Both the position numbers and the translations under genes were made by a program. A DNA stretch of 64,000 nucleotides, taken from positions 21,035-85,034 of the forward strand of contig QKDL01000071.1 in the NCBI GenBank assembly GCA_003252105.1, in the 5' to 3' direction. This document shows, one piece after another, positions 55,085 to 63,700 of the stretch. Under the pieces are notes generated by a model, which saw only the letters and a program-made list of their open reading frames with translations, made no database searches and was not told the origin of the DNA. Numbering within the stretch: position 1 is the first letter of the stretch; each line of letters opens with the position of its first letter. Source of the DNA: Arcobacter sp. (lineage in GTDB: Bacteria; Campylobacterota; Campylobacteria; Campylobacterales; Arcobacteraceae).

Positions 55085-57215
55085 CTTCACTCTTTTTTGC
55101 ACTTGCAAATACTTTTTCTTTTGGTCCATCTGCAATAATTTTACCATTATCCAATACAATCACTCTATCTACTAATGTAAGCAATGATAATTTATGGGTA
55201 ACTATTATTACTGTTTGATCAACTAATATATCTTTTAACTTCCTAATAAACTCTTTTTCAGTTTGTTTATCCATAGAGTTTGTAGGTTCATCAAAAATCA
55301 AAAATGATGGATTCCCCACCAATGCTCTTGCTAAAGTGATTGATTGTCTTTCTCCACCACTTAAACCTTCTCCTCTTTCTCCAACTATAAAATCATATCC
55401 AGCCTCATGCTTCCCTAGAAAATCATGAACACCAGCTATTTTAGATGCAGTTAAAACCTCTTCATCAGTTGCAAAAGGATCTCCTATCGTTATATTATCT
55501 TTTACACTTCCCATAAAAAGAAAAGATTCTTGTGGTACTACACCAATAGCTTTTCTTAAATCAACTGGGTCTATTTGTCTTACATCTGTATTATCTATAA
55601 GAACCGAACCTTTTGAGGGCACATAAAGATTTTGTATCATTTTAATCAAAGTTGATTTACCAGAACCAATTTTCCCTAATATTGCTACTTTTTCACCTTC
55701 ATTAATTTTCAAATTTACATTTTTTAAAACTTCATAATTTTGGTTTTTGTAAGAAAAAGAAACATCTTGAAACTCTATATTTCCATTTAAATGTGGTCTA
55801 CTTAAATATACTCTATGATCTTTTTCAACTTCTAAATTCATAATATCATCTATATTTTTAAGAGCAATTACTGTTTTATCATATTTAATTACCATATCAA
55901 CTATCTTTGATGCAGGAGCAACAGCTCTTCTATTTAACATCATTGCAGCTACTATGGCTCCCATTGTCATATCACCACTTACTGCCAAGAATACTCCAAT
56001 AACAACAACTACTATATTTGATGACTTTATAATAAGTTGAGTAAAGTTACTCGCTGCCTGTGATAAAAGTTGTGATTTTTCACCAAAATAAGCAGTTTGT
56101 CCCAATGATTTATCCCAATGAGTTTTCATCCTATTTTGTCCACGAACACTTTTTATTATCTCTAAACCAGCTACCGTTTCATTTAATGTAGTTTGTTTTA
56201 TCTGATCCTCTTTTACAGTTTTTAATACAGTTTTTTTAATAACTTTTTGTATAAAAAGAGAGAACCCAATGGTAATTATAATTGTAACAACAGGAATCCA
56301 ACCTAATGGACCACCTATATAAAACATTATGGCAATAAAAATAAATAAAAATGGTATATCAACCAATGTGGTAATTGTTGCTGTTGTAAAAAAATCTTTT
56401 ATAGACTCAAATGATTGTAATCTGTTTACAAACATCCCTGTTGAAGCAGGTTTTGAATTTATTCTAAGATTTAATAAATGGTCAAAAATCTTATTTGACA
56501 TAATTATATCAGCTCTTTTTGAAGCTTTTCCTATATAATATGATCTAATAGTTCTAAGTATAAAATCAAAAATAAATACAATAATTACACCAATTGTTAA
56601 TGCCCACAAAGATTCTATTGCATTGTTTGGTAAAACTCTGTCATAAACATTCATAATAAATAAAGGTAAGGCTAATACAAAAATATTTATCAATATAGAG
56701 GCAATAACTATTCTTACATAAAACTCTTTATTTTTTTTCATTGTACCCCAAAACCATTTTCTTGGTTCTGTTATAGATACTTCTTTTGCAACCCTATTTT
56801 CGAAATTATATGCTGGCTTTATTATTATAACTTTTCCAGTATATAAATTATTTAATTCATCTAAAGGAATTGTTGTTTCACCTAGACCTATCTCGGGTAT
56901 AATGACACTTGCAATATTTTCATCTTCATTATAATCTAAAAGAATCATTGAATCATATTCTTTTGTCAAAATCACTACGGGTAAAGTAAAAACTGAGATA
57001 TTTTCTATCTTTTCTCTTGAAACTAATTTAGAAATTAAATCAACTTTTTTTGATGCGATTATGAAATTCTTTACATCCATCACCTCACCAAATATAGATA
57101 AACCATTTATTAATGATTCTTTGGAAGTTGCACGTTGATAATATTTTGATATGAAAAATAGAGACTCTAAAAGAGTATCTACTTTTCGACTTACAGATTC
57201 TTCAAGTTGATTCAT
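55071..57215 (-). CDS. Type I secretion ABC transporter (LapB/LssB-like)
   Basis: 714 residues. The N-terminal 130 residues are a C39-like domain without the catalytic cysteine, typical of exporters that do not cleave a leader. The membrane domain runs from about 155 to 440. The ATPase has Walker A (LGKIGSGKSTLIK), signature (GLSGGERQSITLARAL) and Walker B (FLIFDEPTNSMD). Such exporters serve large LapA-like adhesins. It is 13 bases after the TolC-like gene. Its substrate is most likely the repeat protein at the window end. Confidence 0.93.
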   Translation of the reverse strand: MNQLEESVSRKVDTLLESLFFISKYYQRATSKESLINGLSIFGEVMDVKNFIIASKKVDLISKLVSREKIENISVFTLPVVILTKEYDSMILLDYNEDENIASVIIPEIGLGETTIPLDELNNLYTGKVIIIKPAYNFENRVAKEVSITEPRKWFWGTMKKNKEFYVRIVIASILINIFVLALPLFIMNVYDRVLPNNAIESLWALTIGVIIVFIFDFILRTIRSYYIGKASKRADIIMSNKIFDHLLNLRINSKPASTGMFVNRLQSFESIKDFFTTATITTLVDIPFLFIFIAIMFYIGGPLGWIPVVTIIITIGFSLFIQKVIKKTVLKTVKEDQIKQTTLNETVAGLEIIKSVRGQNRMKTHWDKSLGQTAYFGEKSQLLSQAASNFTQLIIKSSNIVVVVIGVFLAVSGDMTMGAIVAAMMLNRRAVAPASKIVDMVIKYDKTVIALKNIDDIMNLEVEKDHRVYLSRPHLNGNIEFQDVSFSYKNQNYEVLKNVNLKINEGEKVAILGKIGSGKSTLIKMIQNLYVPSKGSVLIDNTDVRQIDPVDLRKAIGVVPQESFLFMGSVKDNITIGDPFATDEEVLTASKIAGVHDFLGKHEAGYDFIVGERGEGLSGGERQSITLARALVGNPSFLIFDEPTNSMDKQTEKEFIRKLKDILVDQTVIIVTHKLSLLTLVDRVIVLDNGKIIADGPKEKVFASAKKSEDEKR

Positions 57216-57228
57216 ATGTTACCAATAA

Positions 57229-59037
57229 TTAGTTATTTGTTTTAAATTTTTTGAAAAGTTTTCTATGTTTATCTAATAAATCAATATATGTATTGTCATT
57301 AATTAAACTTTTATCCATACTTTTAAATAACTCTTTTGCATCAGCTAATTTATCAAAACTTCCATATATCACATTAATATTATTATTTGTATTGTATGTA
57401 TATATGTCATCTTTATTTAGATTTGTTTTATTTAAATAAGAATTTACATCAAAATTTTGATCAAAACTTGCTATTTTTATTGTATATTTTCCATCAGGTA
57501 AACTTTTTACTTGCTTATTTTTTTCCATACCATCTGCAGTTGGTTCTTTTTGAGTAGTACCATTAATTAAATTATTGATTTCAGAATCAATTGTTTTATT
57601 ATTTGCAGTAGCATCAGTATTATTTACTTTTGTTTGACCTAACTCTTTTAATAAATCTAAGTCATTAAGTTCATCATTATTGCTTTTAACTTTTTCTTTA
57701 AATTTACTTTTGTATTCTGAAGCAATAAATGGTCTACAAATTTGATTTTCAGACATTAAAACACTTGTAGTTAAAAATCCACTATGTGTCAAAATATCAT
57801 AATAATAAGTATATAATTGATATTCAAAATCTAACATATCTAAAGATGATCTATAAAACTCTGATTCTGCGTCAAGAATATCAATAAATGTTCTTGTTCC
57901 ATCTGTTAATTGTTTAAAATAAACTTCTTTAATATTATAGTTATCTTTAACATATTTTTTATAATTTTCAATTTTCTCTTTATACGCAAAATAGTTATTA
58001 TAACTTGTTTTTACCTCTTTAATAACTTCTGCTACAACTGTATCAAGAACTTTTTGTCTTTCTTGTAAAAAGATAATTTCTCTTTCCCTTGCTATTTTAT
58101 TTTTTCCACCTTCAAAAAGGTTCCAATTCATAATAATTCTAAATCTTGATATATCTTGTCTTCCATTTTCTGGATATGCTAAATCATCGTCTAGTGTACC
58201 TTGCCATTGAAATCTAAGAGTTGGTAAAAATGTAGCATTTGCTTGAACAATATTTTCTCTTTGAGTTTTGATATCTTCTATTGCTCTAAGAATTTTTGGA
58301 CTTTTTCTTAATGCTAATTCAATCGCTTCTTCTAATGTATCAGGAATAAAAGCTTCATTTATAGTTGGTCTACAAATGTTACCAATATTTTCGATACCTG
58401 ACTTTTCTTCAAAAATATTTTTTGCATCTGATGCAGTAATCTTTTGTTCTAAATATCTATCAATCACATAATGTTTTTTTGAATTAACTTGAAAGCTTTC
58501 TAATATTTCTCCACTGATTTCTTCTTTTTGCTGAGCAATCACTAGATAATCTTCATGAACTTGTAAATTTAATTGAGATAAATCAATCATCTCTTGAGAT
58601 TTAACAGCATCTAAATAACTGTTTATAGTTTCCCTTACAATTTCATCTACTCTTATCAAACTTCTATACTTGTTTGATAAATATAAGTGTCTATATTCTT
58701 CAACTTGACTTGGTGTTTGACCACCATCATAAATTATTTGTTCAAATTGTAAATATGCATTCCAACCATCTTTGCTAGCTGTAACAGGATCTGTTGCAAC
58801 ATTGTCTCTATCACTTCTAGTTTTAGAATCCTCAACATATGCTTGAAAATCCAATGTTGGATAATAATCACCACGTTCCTCATCAATATATTTTTGATAA
58901 GCATCCCTATTTAACTTTTCTGATAATATATCAGGGTTTTTGCCCATTGTGCTTACTACTGCATCTTTCAATGAAGTAGAGTTAGCAAGATTAACAAGAA
59001 GTCCTAACATAACTGCTGTTTTAATTAGTGTTTTCAT
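57229..59037 (-). CDS. TolC-family outer membrane protein with a C-terminal SPOR-like domain
   Basis: 602 residues from the preferred ATG at 59037 (signal MKTLIKTAVMLGLLVNLANS). The TolC-type repeats cover about 25-430: SLKDAVVSTMGKNPDILSEKLNRDAY, TLEEAIELALRKSPKILRAIEDIKTQ, and the channel helices LTDGTRTFIDILDAESEF. A linker of about 80 residues follows. The final 90 residues look like a SPOR domain (YTIKIASFDQNFDVNSYL ... INVIYGSFDKLADAKELF), which in other proteins binds septal, denuded peptidoglycan. A TolC channel with a SPOR tail is not a common arrangement. Confidence 0.85.
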   Translation of the reverse strand: MKTLIKTAVMLGLLVNLANSTSLKDAVVSTMGKNPDILSEKLNRDAYQKYIDEERGDYYPTLDFQAYVEDSKTRSDRDNVATDPVTASKDGWNAYLQFEQIIYDGGQTPSQVEEYRHLYLSNKYRSLIRVDEIVRETINSYLDAVKSQEMIDLSQLNLQVHEDYLVIAQQKEEISGEILESFQVNSKKHYVIDRYLEQKITASDAKNIFEEKSGIENIGNICRPTINEAFIPDTLEEAIELALRKSPKILRAIEDIKTQRENIVQANATFLPTLRFQWQGTLDDDLAYPENGRQDISRFRIIMNWNLFEGGKNKIAREREIIFLQERQKVLDTVVAEVIKEVKTSYNNYFAYKEKIENYKKYVKDNYNIKEVYFKQLTDGTRTFIDILDAESEFYRSSLDMLDFEYQLYTYYYDILTHSGFLTTSVLMSENQICRPFIASEYKSKFKEKVKSNNDELNDLDLLKELGQTKVNNTDATANNKTIDSEINNLINGTTQKEPTADGMEKNKQVKSLPDGKYTIKIASFDQNFDVNSYLNKTNLNKDDIYTYNTNNNINVIYGSFDKLADAKELFKSMDKSLINDNTYIDLLDKHRKLFKKFKTNN

Positions 59038-59171
59038 AGTTTTTTCCATTAGTTTTAGTCTATTTTTATTAATCATACTTAAAGATTGTTTACAAATTAC
59101 TTAAAAAATTATTTTAAGGAAACTTTTTGGAGACATTTCTTAATTTTATATTAATATGTGTAAAAATAAGT

Positions 59172-59177
59172 TATAAT
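59172..59177 (+). promoter_or_regulatory. -10 box next to the response regulator start
   Basis: TATAAT lies 5 bases before the ATG at 59183, so transcription may begin at the start codon (leaderless), or translation may begin at the later ATG at 59192. Confidence 0.35.
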
Positions 59178-59182
59178 TTTAT

Positions 59183-59875
59183 ATGCAAAAAATGAACCAT
59201 TTAGAAAAACTTAATATTTTGTATTTAGAAGACGAAGATATAATTAGAAATAATGTTAGTACAATGCTACAATACTTATTTAACGAGGTTTATGCAACAT
59301 CTTGTGTATCAGACGCTATATCATGCTTTGAAACAAAGGAAGTACACATAATATTAAGCGATATAAGCATGCCTGGTAAAAATGGCTTAGATTTTATAGA
59401 ACACTTACGATCAAAAAGAGTCAATATACCGGTGATTTTATTAACTGCTCATACTGATACAGATTTTTTGTTAAAAGCTACGAAGTTGAAACTTGTTGAT
59501 TATTTGACAAAACCTGTTAATTTTGTAGATTTAAAAAATGCATTATTAAAAGCAGGAGAAGAATATTTTGAAAATAATTCTCTTATAATAAATTTTCCAA
59601 ATCATATAACTTATGATTTTAATAAAAAATTACTTTATGAGAATAATATAACGAAAGATATAACGGCAAAAGAATTACAACTATTAGAGTTTTTATACGA
59701 GAATAAAAATAGAGTAGTTTCAAAAGAAGAGATTCAAAATGCAATATGGGAAGATTCATTTTATGCTACAGAATCAGCTTTTAAATCTTTATTAAATAAA
59801 CTTAGAAATAAAATTGGGAAACAATCTATAAAAAATATTTCTGGGATAGGTTATCAATTGATAATTAATGAATAA
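59183..59875 (+). CDS. OmpR-type response regulator
   Basis: 230 residues. The receiver domain (about 10-125) has the acidic pair ILYLEDEDI, the phosphoacceptor in HIILSDISMPGKNG (D60) and the switch Lys in DYLTKPVN. The winged HTH at 140-228 reads ITAKELQLLEFLYENKNRVVSKEEIQNAIW. The partner kinase gene is convergent and overlaps its end by 11 bases. It lies between the secretion operon and the adhesin, so control of either is likely but unproven. Confidence 0.93.
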   Translation: MQKMNHLEKLNILYLEDEDIIRNNVSTMLQYLFNEVYATSCVSDAISCFETKEVHIILSDISMPGKNGLDFIEHLRSKRVNIPVILLTAHTDTDFLLKATKLKLVDYLTKPVNFVDLKNALLKAGEEYFENNSLIINFPNHITYDFNKKLLYENNITKDITAKELQLLEFLYENKNRVVSKEEIQNAIWEDSFYATESAFKSLLNKLRNKIGKQSIKNISGIGYQLIINE

Positions 59876-60674
59876 GAGGGACAGTTATAATAAATCTTGC
59901 ACCTTTTTCTATATTTTCTACAAATAATCTACCATTCATATTATTTTCTACAATTATTTTTGACATAAAAAGACCTATTCCTGTACCATTTTTTTTATCT
60001 ACAGTAAAAAATGGCTCAAATATCTTTTCAACAGGATCTACACTAATACCCCCTGCATTATCTTCTATAATTAAAATTGAGTTATCTTCTTTTTTATCAA
60101 TTATAATTTTTATTTTAGGATTTTCTATTTTTCTATCAATTAAAGCATCTTTCGAATTATTTAATAAGTTAATAAGTACCTGAGAATATTCATTTTTAAA
60201 TCCATATATTTTAGGATTCTTTTTAATAATTATTTCAACTTTTATATCATGTTGCTTTAGGCACATATTGACCATACTTACTGCTAAACTAACTTGATTT
60301 GAAATTCTATAGTCAACTTTTTCTTTTTCTTTTGCAAAAAAATCTCTAAAATCATCTATAGTTTGAGACATATATTGAGTAATTGATTCTGATTTTTTTA
60401 AAAAATTTATAAGTTCAGATTCTTCAATCTTTCCTTCAAATTCAATTTTTGATTGGATTACCATAAATATTGAAGAGAGTTCCATAAGTGGTTGTCTCCA
60501 TTGATGAGCAATATTTCCAATCATTTCACCCATTGAAGCCATTTTACTTTGTTGAAACAATACTTTGTCATTTATTCTATTTCGTTCAATCTCTTCAGAT
60601 ATCTTACTTTTTAATAGTTTTATCTCTTCTTTTAATTGATTGTTTTCTTTTTTTAACGCTTCCTCAGTAGTCAA
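59865..60674 (-). CDS. Soluble sensor histidine kinase
   Basis: 269 residues without a membrane helix. Residues 1-45 form a coiled coil. The phosphorylated His is in GEMIGNIAHQWRQPLMELSS (H57), the N box is LINLLNNSKDALIDR, G1 is IEDNAGGIS, the F box is FEPFFT and G2 is GTGIGLFM. The short N terminus suggests that it receives input from another protein or through the coil. The start is TTG at 60674 with AGGACA upstream. It is downstream of the adhesin gene and convergent with its likely regulator gene. Confidence 0.9.
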   Translation of the reverse strand: MTTEEALKKENNQLKEEIKLLKSKISEEIERNRINDKVLFQQSKMASMGEMIGNIAHQWRQPLMELSSIFMVIQSKIEFEGKIEESELINFLKKSESITQYMSQTIDDFRDFFAKEKEKVDYRISNQVSLAVSMVNMCLKQHDIKVEIIIKKNPKIYGFKNEYSQVLINLLNNSKDALIDRKIENPKIKIIIDKKEDNSILIIEDNAGGISVDPVEKIFEPFFTVDKKNGTGIGLFMSKIIVENNMNGRLFVENIEKGARFIITVPLIH

Positions 60675-60700
60675 AATTGTCCTAGTGCAGTAGCATGAGT

Positions 60701-60731
60701 TATATAAGATAGCAAAATGCTATCTTATATA
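60701..60731 (-). terminator. Hairpin immediately after the adhesin stop
   Basis: TATATAAGATAGC-aaaat-GCTATCTTATATA is a perfect 13-bp stem, 4 bases past the adhesin stop and 27 bases before the kinase start. There is no U tract, so partial readthrough into the kinase gene is possible. Confidence 0.55.
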
Positions 60732-60735
60732 GTTA

Positions 60736-63700
60736 TTAGATGTCATCATCTACATCGATATCTGTATCAATATAAACAGTAACATTTGAGTTGTTTGTAT
60801 TTGTGTACTCATCAAACTCACCATCTTGTCCATCTACAGAAGTTCCTTCTTGACCTTTTGTCCATCCTTGATTATCATTAAGGTTTTCATCATCTGTAAA
60901 TGTTACAGTATCTCCATCATCACCTATAATAATCAAATCGTTATCATCATCTGTAGAATCAATAATTGAATCTAAATCAATTTCTAATTTATCTTCTTCG
61001 CCATTTTCCATATTTGCAATATTATTAGATACGATAGAATCTAAATCAATTGATTCTTCTTCACTTTCTGCTCCTGTTCCATCTTCTGAATCATCTCCAG
61101 ATTCATCATCTTTAGATTCTTCACCCTCTTCATTTGAACCTTCTTCAGCAAAAGATGTTGCTTCTTTTTCATCAGGTTCATTATCAGAATCAGTTTCCTC
61201 ATCATTTGATGATTCAGGTACATATTTATTCTCAACTAAAGTGATATCTGATGGATTTGAACTATAATTAAATACAATATCATTTGTATTTTGTTTTAAA
61301 TCTGTTCCTTCCGGTTGTTCACCTTTTACAATGATATCAGTACCAGCTTTAATTGCATATCCTACAACTTCGAAGCTACTATCTCCTGTTATTTCAGCAA
61401 CTTTACTTTCCAATGCACTTTCATATTCTTCTGGTACACTTGAATCTTTAACTTCACCATTCCAGTTATCTATTTTCACTTCTATAGCTTCGCCTGATGC
61501 ATTAGTTAAGAAGAATGTAACATTTGAAATTGCATGATCTAAATCAGTATCTGTGTCTGTATCCGAGTCACTATCTGAATCACTGTCGCTATCCGAGTCG
61601 CTATCGCTATCACTGTCTGAATCTGAATCTGAATCGCTGTCTGAGTCTGAATCACTGTCGCTATCTGAGTCACTGTCGCTGTCGCTATCTGAATCTGAAT
61701 CCGAGTCACTATCGCTATCGCTGTCTGAATCGCTGTCGCTGTCGCTATCACTGTCAGAATCTGAATCTGAATCGCTATCTGAGTCTGAATCGCTGTCGCT
61801 ATCTGAGTCACTGTCGCTGTCGCTATCTGAATCTGAATCGCTGTCTGAGTCTGAATCACTGTCGCTATCTGAGTCGCTGTCGCTATCTGAATCTGAATCC
61901 GAGTCACTATCGCTATCGCTGTCTGAATCGCTGTCGCTATCTGAATCTGAATCCGAGTCACTATCGCTATCGCTGTCGCTATCACTGTCAGAATCTGAAT
62001 CTGAATCGCTGTCTGAGTCTGAATCACTGTCGCTATCTGAGTCACTGTCGCTGTCGCTATCTGAATCTGAATCCGAGTCACTATCGCTATCGCTGTCGCT
62101 ATCACTGTCAGAATCTGAATCTGAATCGCTGTCTGAGTCTGAATCACTGTCGCTATCTGAGTCGCTGTCGCTATCTGAATCTGAATCCGAGTCACTATCG
62201 CTATCGCTGTCTGAATCGCTGTCACTATCACTGTCAGAATCTGAATCTGAATCGCTGTCTGAGTCTGAATCCGAGTCACTGTCGCTGTCGCTATCTGAAT
62301 CTGAATCTGAGTCACTATCGCTATCACTATCAGAATCTGAATCTGAATCTGAATCGCTGTCGCTATCTGAGTCACTGTCGCTGTCGCTATCTGAGTCACT
62401 GTCGCTATCGCTATCTGAGTCTGAATCTGAATCACTGTCGCTATCTGAGTCTGAATCCGAGTCACTATCGCTATCTGTATCTGTATCCGTGTCTGTATCA
62501 GTATCTGTATCTGTGTCTGTATCCGTATCAGTATCAGTATCAGTATCTGTATCAGTATCCGTGTCTGTGTCAGTATCTGTATCTGTATCTGTATCCGTGT
62601 CAGTATCTGTATCCGTATCCGTGTCTGTATCTGTATCTGTATCTGTATCCGTATCTGTATCTGTATCAGTATCAGTATCCGTGTCAGTATCTGTATCTGT
62701 ATCCGTATCCGTGTCCGTATCAGTATCAGTGTCAGTATCTGTATCTGTATCTGTGTCTGTATCAGTATCCGTGTCAGTATCTGTATCCGTGTCTGTATCC
62801 GTGTCTGTATCCGTGTCAGTATCTGTATCCGTGTCTGTATCCGTGTCTGTATCTGTATCTGTATCTGTATCTGTGTCTGTGTCAGTATCAGTATCTGTAT
62901 CCGTGTCTGTGTCAGTATCTGTATCAGTATCAGTATCCGTGTCTGTGTCTGTGTCAGTGTCAGTGTCAGTATCAGTATCTGTATCTGTGTCTGTATCAGT
63001 ATCCGTGTCAGTATCTGTATCCGTGTCAGTATCTGTATCCGTGTCTGTATCCGTGTCTGTATCCGTGTCTGTATCTGTATCTGTGTCAGTATCAGTATCT
63101 GTATCCGTGTCTGTGTCAGTATCTGTATCTGTATCAGTATCAGTATCCGTGTCTGTGTCAGTGTCTGTATCAGTATCCGTGTCTGTGTCAGTATCTGTAT
63201 CAGTGTCTGTATCAGTATCAGTATCTGTATCTGTGTCTGTATCAGTATCCGTGTCAGTATCTGTATCCGTGTCTGTATCCGTGTCTGTGTCTGTGTCTGT
63301 ATCAGTATCCGTGTCAGTATCTGTATCCGTGTCTGTATCTGTATCTGTGTCTGTGTCTGTGTCTGTATCAGTGTCCGTATCAGTGTCTGTATCAGTATCC
63401 GTGTCAGTATCAGTGTCAGTATCTGTGTCTGTGTCTGTATCCGTGTCAGTATCTGTATCTGTATCTGTGTCAGTGTCTGTGTCAGTGTCTGTATCAGTGT
63501 CTGTATCTGTGTCAGTGTCCGTATCAGTATCAGTATCAGTATCAGTGTCTGTATCAGTATCTGTATCAGTGTCAGTGTCTGTATCAGTATCAGTATCCGT
63601 GTCTGTATCCGTGTCAGTGTCTGTATCAGTGTCTGTGTCAGTATCTGTATCCGTGTCTGTATCAGTATCTGTATCCGTGTCTGTGTCAGTATCAGTATCC

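Noticed and set aside
60736-61479. The ORF-track protein starting [10 protein letters not shown] as a separate gene
   Set aside because: Its start is a GTG inside a continuous open frame, with no ribosome site. The frame continues upstream through [13 protein letters not shown] into the repeat tract.
61539-62465. Minus-strand ORF reading [14 protein letters not shown]
   Set aside because: A frame-shifted shadow of the Asp-Ser tract in the same direction; no start signal and no recognisable fold.
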